Part shown: piece after piece, positions 47,653 through 58,089 of the stretch
Layout of the letters: each line of letters opens with the position of its first letter
How positions within the stretch are numbered: the stretch's first letter is position 1
Source: Talpa occidentalis
Lineage: Eukaryota > Chordata > Mammalia > Eulipotyphla > Talpidae
Length of the DNA stretch: 64,000 nt
Reading direction: 5' to 3'
NCBI RefSeq assembly: GCF_014898055.3
Contig: NW_023604295.1
Location: 94,441,591 to 94,505,590 of the forward strand
Notes under the pieces: generated by a model
Seen by the model: only the letters and a program-made list of their open reading frames with translations
What the model was told of the DNA's origin: nothing
The model's database searches: none
Program-made: the position numbers and the translations under genes

Positions 47653-47706
47653 GTATGCAGTTTGCATAAATGTCCAAAAAGTATGCAGTTTGCATAAATG
47701 TCCAAA
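47653..47706. repeat. 28-bp tandem duplication with palindromic core
   Basis: Unit 1 is 47,653-47,680 and unit 2 starts at 47,681; they are identical over 26 bp. Each has TATGCA-GTT-TGCATA, perfect 6-bp arms around three bases. Confidence 0.9.
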
Positions 47707-47804
47707 TATAGTCGGCACATCCGAGCACTTTGGGAGACGTGCAGCACGAATGTTTTAAAACTGCATCTGACCACACACCAATCCGTTGGCCGCCTGGAAG
47801 GATT

Positions 47805-47925
47805 AGTCAGGTTTTGCAAATGAGAAAATATGGAAACATAAACATGAAAAGATTTCCCCAGGTCATGCTGAAGGCAGCAGTGGAGGGGATTAGGAGCTGA
47901 GTGCTCTTTGGGGGCTATTTCTAAG
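47805..47925 (-). mobile_element. MIR SINE fragment, antisense
   Basis: gttttgcaaatgagaaaata, gatttccccaggtcatgctg and attaggagctgagtgctc resemble reversed MIR core. It underlies part of a 142-codon antisense ORF (47,646-48,074) that I do not regard as a gene. Confidence 0.4.
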
Positions 47926-48154
47926 CTACTGGGCAACACTGCTTCTTGAATGCAGATGTTAAACAAGTTTTTTACTTTAAAATAAGTGTTTAAAATGTTC
48001 CTATTTTGGCCATATTTCAATACAAACTTCCTAGAGAAGAGGAGGGTGGCGGTGGGCAGGGAGGGGGAGGTCAATCTGTAAGGAAATTAATTACTTCAAG
48101 CTCCTGGGATCTGAATAAAATGAATCAATCTGATGTCTCCCTAGGCTTGAGACT

Positions 48155-48265
48155 TGAAAGAGCAGTTTTCAAACCTTGCTGCTGATCAGAGTCACCTAGC
48201 AGCTTTTAAAAATACTGCAGCTCAGGCAGGACCAAAGCATCACTGGTTTTTAAAATTCTCTAAGC
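48155..48265 (+). mobile_element. hAT/Charlie-type MITE fragment
   Basis: gagcagttttcaaaccttgc, tgctgatcagagtcacctag and cagcttttaaaaatactgca, then gcatcactggtttttaaaat, follow MER3/MER20-type elements (cagtggttctcaaacctggc, tgcacatcagaatcacctgg, gagcttttaaaaatac). Confidence 0.5.
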
Positions 48266-48539
48266 ATGACTTTTTTTTTAAGTTCTTTGATATGCAGGCA
48301 CCTTCAAGAAGCTGTGCTGTGGACTTGTCATGTTGTGTCCAAGGGTCACTGTGCACCCATGGCTGCTTCAGCCTCCTTGTGTTTGCATCCCACCACCAGA
48401 TGTTGGGATTTATTTGTTAGGAGTATGGCTGGAGTTGTTAAAAAATCCACAAATGATTCCAATGTGTTCAAGAAAACTTGCTTCTCAAAAAATAACTCCC
48501 TGGATGAGAAGTGTGGCCGTCACCACAGACAAAGCTGCT
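48266..48539. other. Unique spacer between two hAT-type fragments
   Basis: No gene. Two overlapping sense ORFs (72 and 112 codons) run through it without domain features. It may be an insertion separating halves of one element, or plain flank between two elements. Confidence 0.35.
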
Positions 48540-48655
48540 TGGAAATAAATTCAGAACCTCAGGCAAGCCCCACCTCACACCACAAGCCAAAATCTGCATG
48601 TTAACAAAATCCCCAGGTAACATGGATGCATATTAAAGTCTGAGAAGCATTCTTT
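48540..48655 (-). mobile_element. hAT/Charlie-type MITE fragment, antisense
   Basis: aattcagaacctcaggcaag, ccccacctcacaccacaagc, caaaatctgcatgttaacaa, aatccccaggtaacatggat and tgcatattaaagtctgagaa correspond to MER20-like wording (atctgcattttaacaagccc, ccaggtgattctgatgcaca, ctaaagtttgagaaccact). Confidence 0.55.
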
Positions 48656-48809
48656 TTAGCACCTGCCCTCCAAAACACAAACAAGTTTTTTACATTTCTA
48701 AACACTGAGGTTTATCTTATGCTTCCAATAAAGTACAGGCTAGACAAAAGAAGAAATTATGACATTATAGGAATGGAAATGATAACAGTTAATAATAGGA
48801 AGAAAACCT

Positions 48810-49020
48810 AATATATATTAATAGTCACTGTGTACAAGTTACCTGGTGTGCAAAGCACTCTACATGCATTTACTCATTTAATATTCACCGCAAACCTAAG
48901 ATACAGGTACAAGTACTGTGCCCATTTCACAACTGAACAAACTGAGGGCAGACCTAGGTGAAAAATGACAAGACCACACAGATAGGCAGAGGGAAGGCTG
49001 ACCCTAAGATTTCTGGGACA
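48810..49020 (-). mobile_element. MIR SINE, nearly complete, antisense
   Basis: gtgtgcaaagcactctacat, gcatttactcatttaatatt, caccgcaaacctaagataca, gtgcccatttcacaactgaa, caaactgagggcagacctag and accacacagataggcagagg keep the whole reversed MIR order. Confidence 0.75.
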
Positions 49021-49304
49021 TGGCACTTGCTCTTGGTCCGACTTTCCCAACCTGTGTGCCAAGCACTCCGGGTAGCGTACAGATGTGCTCAGATGTTAAT
49101 GCCCTCAACCCTCCATCCGTCTAGCAGAATGTGGGATGTTTACCCACTACAGAAAATGAGATTAGGATGCTCTATGTCAGTTGCGCTCTTCCCAAATGAT
49201 ATTTTTGCCAGTGACTGGGCAGGCAGGAAGCTGTGTCTCTGAGACCTTCAGTGGCTGACCTAAGTTCATGCAGGATGAGCCCAGAAGCCAGGAGCCCCAA
49301 GCAT

Positions 49305-49440
49305 ACTTCTTCCCAGTCCAAAAGCATCAACCTTGAGAACTTGTCAGAAATACAAATGTTCAGGTCCCACCTAGAAGAAGCAAGCTGTCTTCACAAGTCC
49401 TCTGGATGATCCTGATGTCTCCTTGTTTGAGGACCAGCAG
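49305..49440 (+). mobile_element. hAT/Charlie-type MITE fragment
   Basis: caaccttgagaacttgtcag, aaatacaaatgttcaggtcc and cacctagaa, then tctggatgatcctgatgtct and tgtttgaggaccagcag, follow MER5/MER20-type wording. Diverged. Confidence 0.45.
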
Positions 49441-49744
49441 CCTAAGACAAGTAGCCCCCAAATTTCCTGCCAGTGTGCTCACTCAGGGATCCCCTGCCAG
49501 AGTCCCTGCTACAGGCTACAACTTCTCTGCAAATAAAGTTTTCTTAAGGGGTTTAACTAAGCTGAAATTTACATGCTGATTTAATCTTGTTAGGGCCTTC
49601 TTTACCTCTTAGGAAAGAGGTGTAATGCTTTAAAAAAAAAAGAAAGTAAATGATGGAAAACAGATAAAATATTAAACACTCTTCTCATGTCTTCCACCCA
49701 TATACTGCCAGGGTGACAAATATGTAGGCATCAGAAAGAGGAAA

Positions 49745-49955
49745 GAGAACAGTCATTTCTTGAGCACTTACTGTATACCACACTTTAAGTATACAATGAT
49801 ATGAGTATACATAATTTATTCACCCATCATTTCATATAGTGATTCCCATCTTAGAAAGTGGGAAACTGAGGCTCCCAGAAATAGAGTGACCTTCTTAAGA
49901 TCACACAGTGGTAGTGTGGCCTGAGGGTTTGTCCCACAGCCCAGTTTAGGACACA
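49745..49955 (-). mobile_element. MIR SINE, nearly complete, antisense
   Basis: catttcttgagcacttactg, tataccacactttaagtata, ccatcttagaaagtgggaaa, ctgaggctcccagaaataga, gtgaccttcttaagatcaca, cagtggtag and cccagtttaggacac are in reversed MIR order. Confidence 0.75.
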
Positions 49956-51555
49956 CTCAATCTATGGAATGATTGGATTCCAGAATTCCCAGAGCAAGTT
50001 CCAAAACAGATCCTCCTACTCAAAACCCCTGGATGCCTAATTTGGCAGCCCTTTCCTGTGTTCTACATCCTCACAGCACTATGGAGGCTGCTCTCAAAGC
50101 ATAAGAATAGACCAGCCTCAAAAAGTGAAATAGTTCAGCCCTGCTTGAGTATCCTGAAACACTTAGAAATCTATTCTTAACCAGCAGCATCCGCTCCGAG
50201 GTGGAGGGTCTAGCATTGCCAACGCCTGCTAAGCAGCCTTGAGCTTTGCTCTTCAGAAGACCAGGGAATCCCTCCATCTAGAACTTGAGGAATAAACTCC
50301 CTGGAGAAGGGAACACAGGAAGATAGTGCTAGTTAGCCACTCTCTCCCCACCTCCCCCAGTAAGAGCCATGTTCTTGCCACTGAATGCAACAGGGCTCTG
50401 GGGTAGAGTCAACGAGTAGAATAAAGGGACACTGGTCAGCTCAATCACAGAACAAGAAGGACACGTGGTTGAAGGTCAGCATAGGGTTGGGGGTTCATAA
50501 GGACTTCCTTTCCCTGTCTTTCCCTATGTCTGCCCAGCACAACCTCTAAATATCCACTTTGCAACCACCACATTCATTCACAGGACGGATACAGAGTGAT
50601 TAACCTGAGCCCCAAAATGAGGGAAACCCCTTGACAGTTGGTCAAAACAGATAAGTCTACAGAAAACTCAGCAGGCAAAACAAAAACTTTGCGTCACCCC
50701 TTCTCATTCATGTAAGGGAGGGAGCCATTCTCCGCTCTGAGTGATTTTATTTGAATTAGGTGCTTTTGCCAAAACACAAGCCACTTACATCGTTGAGGAC
50801 CTCCATGAGGCATTTTCCCTCTTGTTTGAGGTTAGGTCAGGCCTGAGGCTCCTTGAAAACCCACATCCAGCCCAAGATTGTCATTTACTTGTCACTATTG
50901 AGACTTCAAGTTCTACTCCCATTACCCCTTCCAGGCACATAAACCACCGTAGCTGACTCAGAGGAAAGTCAAGAAAAAAGTTCTTCAGAAAGGATGGGCG
51001 AACCGTATTATTAACCATTGCAGCCCTTGAAATAGGAGGAGGAGGAATAATGGGCAGATCCATGATGCCAAATGCCAGACAGTGTGGGCGCCTCATCTCA
51101 GTGGACGCAGAAAGGGGGCCATGAGGAGCTGTGTGAAGGAGGGTTGGGGGGAGGGCAGGGCTTTGCGTGCTTCTGCTCAATTGTTCCATTTTTTGTATTA
51201 TGAAAAGATATTGCTGTGCAATCAGTAATGTTGAGAATTGTCTGAAAGACAATTAAAAATCATTCGGTGAGCAAAGGAATAAAAGAGAAAATAGTCTAAA
51301 AGAGGGTTTGGGTGATTAGAAAAGTCAGCCATAAGGATGAATATGAGAGGTTTTAGGTACATTGTCAGTTATAGTGTCTTGTGGATTGGTGAAAGAAGGA
51401 GGAAAATTTCTTTAAAAAGTGATTTTTAAGAATTCCTTAAAGCAGCTCTCCTGCTCTTCTGCCCACCTGTGACTGTGGAGGTGCCTCTCTCTTTCTCCTT
51501 TTCCTAATAAATCTGTCCCTTTAAAAATCTGTTTTGAAAAATGGCTTAGAGTCAG
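49956..51555. other. Unique non-coding stretch
   Basis: No gene supported. The antisense ORF of 123 codons at 50,881-51,252 shows no domain, signal peptide or codon pattern that would make it credible. Confidence 0.4.
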
Positions 51556-51559
51556 TTCA

Positions 51560-51700
51560 CATTTGTTGAGCATAATCTTATAGGCTAGTTTATTTAATCT
51601 TCCCCAAACCATTCATCAATCCATCAATTCATGTAACAGATAAAGAACCTAAGATACACAGCTGTGAATGGAATAGCCAAGACCACAGAACTGACTAGTA
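51560..51700 (-). mobile_element. Possible MIR fragment, antisense
   Basis: gtttatttaatcttccccaa, acagataaagaacctaagat, acacagctgtgaatggaata and gccaagaccacagaactgac loosely follow reversed MIR. Confidence 0.35.
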
Positions 51701-51810
51701 ATGTGTTAAGTTTTTAAATGCAAGTCTTTCTTCTTGTAGTTTCCACTGTTCTTTGTATTTGGAAAACTACCTAAACATACTGACAGTGCAATACAAGGGG
51801 ACTGCCAGAT

Positions 51811-52100
51811 TTTTTTTTAAGTTTTTTTTTAAAAAGATTTATTTATTTGTTTATACATGCACTGGGTACAGTCAGAAGCGCGGGAGGGTGAGAGAATTCG
51901 CCAGAGCCAGAGCGGGGAGCAGAGCAGGCAGAAGGACCGAAGTACACTGCTGAGGGGAGCAGCGGGCGGCAGGAGAGGTCCGCGCACTACGTGGGACCCT
52001 CCTCCGGTGGCCGGGGAGCCGGGGATCGAACCGGCACTGCAGAGGCTGCGGGCAGCTTTGCAACCCAGCGCTCAACCGCTGCGCCACCGGGGGAGGTCCT
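51811..52100 (-). mobile_element. tRNA-derived SINE (Rhin-1-like), copy 7, young
   Basis: Antisense and close to full length. The minus-strand head is GGACCTCCCCCGGTGGCGCA with intact A box (TGGCGCAGCGG) and B box (GGTTCGATCCC). It shares the GCTCCCCGGCCACC insertion after the B box with copy 11. Many CpGs survive, which argues for recent insertion. Exact 10-bp direct repeats gggactgcca at 51,798-51,807 and 52,101-52,110. Confidence 0.95.
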
Positions 52101-52123
52101 GGGACTGCCACATTTGAAGACAT

Positions 52124-52188
52124 GAGAAAGGAAGGAAGGAAAGAAGGAGGGAGGGAAAGAGGGAAGAAGGAAAAAGGAAAAGCAACCA
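52124..52188. repeat. GGAA-rich polypurine repeat
   Basis: About 65 bp of almost pure purine (GGAA, AAGG, GAGGGAGGG units) starting just after the SINE's right target repeat. Confidence 0.85.
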
Positions 52189-52189
52189 A

Positions 52190-52664
52190 TGTGTGGTTTC
52201 AGTGTTGGGGAAACATTAAAGATTGGTGGGGACTATGGCAAAGTGAAGGAATTCAGACATCTGAAGTGAACAGCTAGTACTTCGAGCTACCTGCTATTAC
52301 CTTTCAGGAGTGGAGACCCAGTAGACAGACTGGTGGATTAGGAGAAACAGGAAGTCATATTTTGAATATACGCTTTCCTGTGTGTTTTAATGTTAGCCCC
52401 CCAAAATGATAAACATCAGACAGGCATGACAAAACCTGCCTGAAAACCAAATTTAGTGGTTTACTGCCAGAGATAACCCTAGTTTTTTCTAAATCAGTAT
52501 CAAATCATTCAATTTATAATAGATAGGATGTTAATGATCTTCTGATAAGCTCCATCATTTATGACTTGCAATGTCATAAATGTTAATTGATATTAATCCT
52601 TAAGATAATGTTATTTTACACATAATTCTACCTATTTTCATATGTCCCATAGGCAGAAAGAACA
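52190..52664. other. Unique spacer
   Basis: No gene or repeat recognised. Confidence 0.4.
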
Positions 52665-53070
52665 TGTCACACCAAGGTTGTATTCCCAGTTGTATTCAAC
52701 AGGAGCTGTGGGATTTTTTTTAAAGATTTATTTATTTATGCATACAAGAACTGGGGTATAGGCCAGAGGTGTGGGGGATGAGAGGATTCACCAGAGACAG
52801 AGTGGGGAGCAGAACAGGTGGATTGATTGAAATACACTGCTGAGGGGAGCAGCAGGGGGGTCAGGAGAGGTCTGCTGAGCCATGTGTGTCACCTCCCTGG
52901 CCGGGGATCAAACTCATGCTGCAGTGGCTGAGGACAGCTTCATGGTGCTGCATCTTAACCCCTTGTACCACCAGGGAGGTCCCAGGAACTATGTGATTTG
53001 ACCTTTCTGAGCTCTCAGTTTCTTTACCTGCACAATGGCGACACTGTCAACTGAATTACAAAGTCAATAT
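52665..53070 (+). mobile_element. MIR SINE split by a younger SINE
   Basis: The left part (gtattcccagttgtattcaa, aggagctgtggg) corresponds to the region before the MIR core. After the inserted SINE the MIR resumes as tttgacctttctgagctctc, agtttctttacctgcacaat, gg. Confidence 0.5.
52714..52983 (-). mobile_element. tRNA-derived SINE (Rhin-1-like), copy 8, inserted in a MIR
   Basis: Antisense copy of the older subfamily (minus-strand tail GGCCTATACCCCAGTTCTTG, TATGCATAAATAAATAAATC). The flanks aggagctgtgggattt (52,701) and aggaactatgtgattt (52,984) are a decayed 16-bp target repeat with three differences, consistent with greater age. Confidence 0.92.
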
Positions 53071-54238
53071 TTAAATGAGGCAATTATCAGAAGTTACAGT
53101 GCACACGGCCTGGACCTGTCTGAAGGAGGTGATCAAGGTCCTAGAGGTTGCCGCTGTCCACTCTCTACCCCTCAGCCCTCTCTTGCCTATGAATTTCTTT
53201 ACTTTCATTATTTGGATTGCCCTCTTAGAATCTAGCTGATTTCCTCAAAAAGTTAATGTAAAATAGAAACTGGAACTTCTAATTTTGTCTGCAGCAGGCG
53301 CCTTTATTTCTGTGCTTCCTTGTCGGCATACTTACTAGACACTGTGTTTGGCAATAGTCTTGCCTTGTCAAGATTTGAAAATGCACAGTAAGGATTTGAG
53401 CCTTATTCCACTGTAAGCACTTCCAGTTGAAGCAAACAGAAAAACAAGCCTTCTCCATCCCCCCGCCTTCCTCTCTCTGTTGCCTTCATTCGGCATGTCC
53501 TTTCCCTCTTAAAACACCAACAATGACAAGAGAGGGTTGGCAATTGGGGTTAGTTTTCTTTAGTCTTATTTGAGGTTAACTGAATCCCACAGCAATGAAA
53601 AATCAATATTGTATTCGGCCAGATAGATATTATTAAAGCACCCAGATTAAATGGAACATAAATAATAGTCCATTGATTTTTTTATCCAACTTTCTTGCAA
53701 TTTAGTTTACAAGAAATGGAATTATTCTCAATGTACCAAGTGCTTGATTTGGCTGGTTATAATCTACAACATTTTATATGAATTTATGTTTCATTATCTC
53801 TTTGTATTTGTTCTATTTGTTTTTACAGTTATGTGTAAAAGAGGTCTATAAAATTTTTCTACTCTTTACTTTTACTCTCTGCCTCCTAATGGAATGCTTG
53901 GTTTTTCAATGAAAACCTCCTGCAAGGGATACAAAGGCATTCAAAACATTGACTTTTACTAAAAGATGAGATTCTCCAGTATCAGTAAGTACTGTAGAAA
54001 TCATATTTTAAAATCTGATCATGGAGATTAAATCAGCTTCCAATTCTGAGGCTACCCAATGCTTGAGTGTCACATTATACAGGAATTTCCAATTCCAGGC
54101 CAAGTAAGACGCAGATAAGCTCCTGTGATTGACAGTAGCATACTAAAATTCACAGCCACCAACCTCAGTCCCAGATCACAATCAACAACAGAAAGTGAAC
54201 TTGCCTAGCGATGCCCAGTCCTCAGGCAGATTCCATTT
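53071..54238. other. Unique A+T-rich non-coding stretch
   Basis: No gene, RNA gene or firm repeat recognised. Confidence 0.4.
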
Positions 54239-54348
54239 TGAGGTCTCCTCCCTTAAGCACTGAGGCTACTGCAACAATTTTTGAGAAAATGTCAATTATG
54301 CCAATAATGGAATAGAGGCCGAATGATAAACAATATGAATTAATCTCC
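54239..54348 (+). repeat. Local inverted-duplicate pair 2, probable source copy
   Basis: Its 110 bp match the reverse complement of 56,017-56,126 with 7 mismatches and no gap. It starts TGAGGTCTCCTCCC and ends TATGAATTAATCTCC. No flanking direct repeat was seen here, so this is the likely source. Confidence 0.95.
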
Positions 54349-55234
54349 TCTCCCAGCCCTTTCCAAAACCATAATAGGTTTGCCTATCTAAAGGTGCCAT
54401 CGCAAAGCAAACTTTGTGCACATACTATTGACTTTTGGTGGAATGAAGCCAAATAATATTAAAATAATGTACAAATGAGGATGTACGTGCAGATGCATGT
54501 ATCTGCCTGGCCACTTGTTAAACCTCACCTGAACTAGTGCACACAAGTAGGTCATTGAAAGTCAGTGCGATCCGGGGCAGCTCCCCTGGTAGGAGATGTG
54601 AACCTGCAGGAGGAATCTTGCAGACAAGTGATACATTTTAGCCCAGTAGCAGTATATTTTATTTATGACTTGATAAAAGAATAGATATGTGGGGTAGGAA
54701 TGCAAATAATACAGATCCTTAAACATACTCCAAAATGAAGAAAGATGGGGAGAGAATTTACACCTGTATTCTCCAATTTCAGGAAAATCCCCTTCCTACC
54801 CACCCCAAAGAAAAGAAAGTAAGAGAGGAAGGAAGGGAAGGAGGAAAGGATTCAGGGAAGGCGGGAGGAGAAATTAAGCTCTAATTACAGTTCTGGGGCT
54901 CAGTTTCAGTTAAGGCCACCTGTGTTACAGCCAGAGAAGCGCCACCAAGACAGAGGTCAGGGCCATGTGCCACTTGGTTCAAACAGCACCAGGATCTTGC
55001 ATTTATAAAAGATGTTAAAACTTGTCATGTTTCTCTTCTTAGGTGTCACTCGGGGGGGGGATCCCCATTTTAGACAGCACTTAGAATGTTTTTGCTTAAA
55101 GTCATAGGTGAATTCAGGAGGGAAACTTCAAGATCATCTAATTCACAAGCCTAGGTTGACAGCCCTGGGATGCTTCTCCACCACAGGAGCATGCAAACGG
55201 CACCCAGCTGTGGTCGGGAGGAAGCAAGATGTAG
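54349..55234. other. Unique spacer with purine-rich tract
   Basis: No gene. Contains a GGAA/GAGG-rich tract (about 54,808-54,870) and a run of ten G at about 55,051-55,060 followed by ATCCCC. Confidence 0.4.
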
Positions 55235-55364
55235 CAGAACATGGGCACTGGACCTAGCCCAAGTTGGGTTCCAATCACAGATGTGGGAATTGACATAGAT
55301 TTCCTACCTTCTCTGAGCCTCAATTTACTCATTTGTACAGTGGAGCATGACTTGAATGTTGAGG
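55235..55364 (+). mobile_element. MIR SINE fragment next to a younger SINE
   Basis: cccaagttgggttccaatca, ttgacatagatttcctacct, tctctgagcctcaatttact and catttgtacagtgg match the MIR tRNA-like part and core. Confidence 0.6.
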
Positions 55365-55383
55365 CTACACATGGTAGTGATTT

Positions 55384-55635
55384 GTTTTCTAATATTTATT
55401 TTTTATGCACACAAGAATTGGGGTGTAGGCCAGAGGTGCAGGGGATGAGAGGATTCACCAGAGACAGAATGGGGAGCAGAAATGGTGGATCTACTGAAAT
55501 ACACTGCTGAGAGGAGCAGCGGGTGAGACAGGAGAGGTCTGCAGCACCATGTATGTCACCTTCCTGGCCGGGGATCAAACTCAGGCCATTGCAATGATAG
55601 TGCTGAGCCTTAACCCCTTCACCATTAGGCAGGCC
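55384..55635 (-). mobile_element. tRNA-derived SINE (Rhin-1-like), copy 9
   Basis: Antisense copy of the older subfamily with a degraded tRNA-like head (minus strand AGGGCCTGCCTAATGGTGAA). 19-bp target repeats with one mismatch: ctacacatggtagtgattt (55,365-55,383) and ctacacatggtggtgattt (55,636-55,654). Confidence 0.92.
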
Positions 55636-55654
55636 CTACACATGGTGGTGATTT

Positions 55655-56006
55655 ATCCTGTGGAAACCAAGTTCGATGCCAGGGTTCAGCACAGACACTT
55701 CTAAGACAAATGGGAAAGGTCTTGCTCTGTATCCTCAACGCGCATGCTCAGTGGAGAGGCTTCTGCTGCTCCTAAAGCCTGGGTTCATGCCCGCAATACT
55801 CACTGGAATAGCTGGTTAGACCTAGGAGGAAATGAGAGGGTGACACTTCTTTATAGTGGCAAGCGAAACATGTGTGACAGTTTCCTGGGGCTCCACCTCA
55901 TCGACTTGGAGCAGGGATGTGGGTGACAGTCTCTCTAACTGAATTCACCTACAGCTCAGATTGGCTACATTGCAAACTTTCACTGTGGCATTTCCTGATC
56001 TCCCCT
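55655..56006. other. Unique spacer
   Basis: No gene or repeat recognised up to the direct repeat that flanks the templated insertion. Confidence 0.4.
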
Positions 56007-56149
56007 CATTTAGATGGGAGATTAATTCATATTGTTTATCATTCTGCCTCTATTTCATTATTGCCATAATTGACATTTTCTCAATAATTGTTGCAGTAGC
56101 CTCAGTGCTTGTGGGAGGAGAACTCAGATATGCACATTTAGATGGGAGA
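56007..56149 (-). repeat. Inverted templated insertion flanked by 15-bp direct repeats
   Basis: catttagatgggaga occurs exactly at 56,007-56,021 and again at 56,135-56,149. Between them, 56,022-56,126 is the reverse complement of the 54.2 kb copy, followed by 8 bases (GATATGCA) with no obvious source. The duplicated sequence overlaps the left repeat by the five bases GGAGA. There is no poly(A) tail, no terminal inverted repeat, and neither border resembles the TTTT/AA site used by L1 endonuclease. Confidence 0.9.
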
Positions 56150-56934
56150 AGGGGCAGTGGATAAGGAGGGTTTTCAACTTGCAGCTTCATGGAACATTGT
56201 CACTCTGTAATGAATAATTAATTTGAAAGGAGAAATGGCATCTCAAAAGAAAAATAAATCACATAACACTCAAAAAAATTCTTCAAGTCAGACATTTTAA
56301 AACCTGCTTCACAGGAACTGACTTAACTTCTGATTGCCACCTTCTCCCCCACCCACCATTATTGGGTAATTTTAAGTTAGTTTTTTGCTTTTCTTTCCTG
56401 ATGCCTTCAGGCCAACAGCTTCATTCTGTTTCTTTCTGAATTCTGACCTGTGAACCCGTCCCCACTGGGTAATGGAGAGAACATTTGGCTTTGGTACATG
56501 AGCAGTGCTAGTGTCACAAGTGGGTGGAGTAAAAAATAGGATGTGGGGGGCAGGATCAGCACAAGTAAGCCCTGCCACATGGCCTCCTGTCACACAAGCT
56601 GCTCGCCTGAGGCCAGAAGGGCATTACTCAGCAGGAAGCATCCAAGGTGAACATCCATGGGGGAGACCCCATTAGCTCAGCACTCAGTGAACAGACACTG
56701 ACAGCCAAGCCCATGGGAGTGGACACTGGGAAGGTGGGATCAGAAGGCCCAAGAGCTGCTGCTCAAAGGGAGGTAACAGGGTACGAAAGACAAGCTTCAC
56801 CCGTCTCATCTCCCATGCCATTTTCAGGCAAGTCAGGCTTTTCCCTGTTCCTCAGCCACCACAAATGCTGGCACAAGAGGGTTACATGGCTTTTCTCTAA
56901 TCCAAGCTCTTCTAGCCTCCATTGAATGCATGAA
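56150..56934. other. Unique non-coding stretch
   Basis: No gene supported. ORFs of 73-92 codons overlap on opposite strands in a moderately G+C-rich patch. Confidence 0.4.
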
Positions 56935-57060
56935 ATTCCAGCCCATATGCAATATTTTTTGAGGGGCAACTGTGTGCCAGGTCCTGGTCTAGGCAATAGG
57001 GAGAGATAAAGTAAAACTCTGACCTTCAGAGACTTAAACACTTTCTCCTAACTAAATAAA
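56935..57060 (-). mobile_element. L2 3'-end fragment, antisense
   Basis: gcaatattttttgaggggca, actgtgtgccaggtcctggt, ctaggcaatagggagagata and tctgaccttcagagactt follow the reversed L2 terminus. Confidence 0.5.
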
Positions 57061-57559
57061 ATTGGGCAACATGATTTTTTTGATTCTCAAAGTACGCTCC
57101 ATGGAACAAGAGTATGGGAGATGGGAAAGGTAAGCGGGGTAAGCTCAATGTCTACCTAAATGTGAGAAACACTACTTACTCCAGTGTTTAGAAAAGTCTT
57201 AGCAATAAACAGATATGCTCAATTTCCATGACTAATTTGGGCCCATTTATCATGTGACATATCATCACATTCTAAGGTGTGAATCACACCTTGGGGACGC
57301 ATCTAACTCCAAGCATTGGAATACAGAATTTGGAGGGCTTGTCAAGATAATCTGGTACACCTTTCTTTGTGCTATTTGTGATTTCTGAGGGCTTCCTCAG
57401 AGGGTAAACAGAGGACCCAGCTCCTGTCAAACTCATGAGCTTCTAGACAGAAGCTTAGACAACAAGGCCTGCCAGCCCGATTTGGAAACAAATGGTTTCC
57501 CATAGATCTCTGGAGTCTGGAATCATATCACCAGATTCCTATTTGTTTCAACCACATTC
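57061..57559. other. Unique spacer
   Basis: No gene or repeat recognised between the two L2 fragments. Confidence 0.4.
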
Positions 57560-57709
57560 ACCTCTTCATTTCATTCAACAACAAAAAATAGGTACTGAGC
57601 TACTGCTATGGAAAGAACTATATTGGAAACAGAGCACTGTCTGTCATCAGGAATTTTAGGTCTGAAGGAAGGGTTGGTGGAAGCCTGGCCAATGTAGAAA
57701 TTCCAGAAC

Positions 57710-57840
57710 TAGAGTGCCCATACATCCTGGTCTGCCTGCGTCATCCCTTTTTATACCTGTTGTCCATGAATAATATATACAGGCGCCCCATCCACTCTCA
57801 AGGTGTCCTAGTATTAACAATAGATCACATGGTCCCCTGA
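57710..57840. mobile_element. Small DNA-transposon-like insert within L2
   Basis: tagagtgcccatacatcctg, tttttatacctgttgtccat, tcaaggtgtcctagtattaa and tcacatggtcccc resemble a short mammalian palindromic element related in wording to the 41.5 kb one. The ends are decayed and the family is uncertain. Confidence 0.4.
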
Positions 57841-57973
57841 GTTATAAAGGGTGCAAGATATGGACATTTGCAGAAGGAATGGCCAGAAAGTCTTTTCAGC
57901 AGAACTGACATTTGAGTTGAGGCCTGAATAACTAAGGAGGAGGTAGCCAGGGACAGTGGTGGAATCAGCATTC

Positions 57974-58089
57974 AGGTGGAGGAAACAGCAAGTGCAAAAG
58001 ATGAGAGAAGACAGGATTCAGCACATGCAAGGGATGTTGAAGCAGGCAACAGACAGAACTCAAAGAGCTCTGCCGGATCGTGATAAGGA
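57974..58089 (+). repeat. Local direct-duplicate pair 3, source copy in L2
   Basis: 116 bp matching 58,929-59,044 with 6 mismatches and no gap. It lies in its natural L2 context, so it is the likely donor. Confidence 0.95.

Noticed and set aside
47646..48074. 142-codon antisense ORF with a repeated peptide at its end
   Set aside because: The repeated peptide is only the 28-bp tandem duplication read through, and part of the rest is a MIR. No coding evidence.
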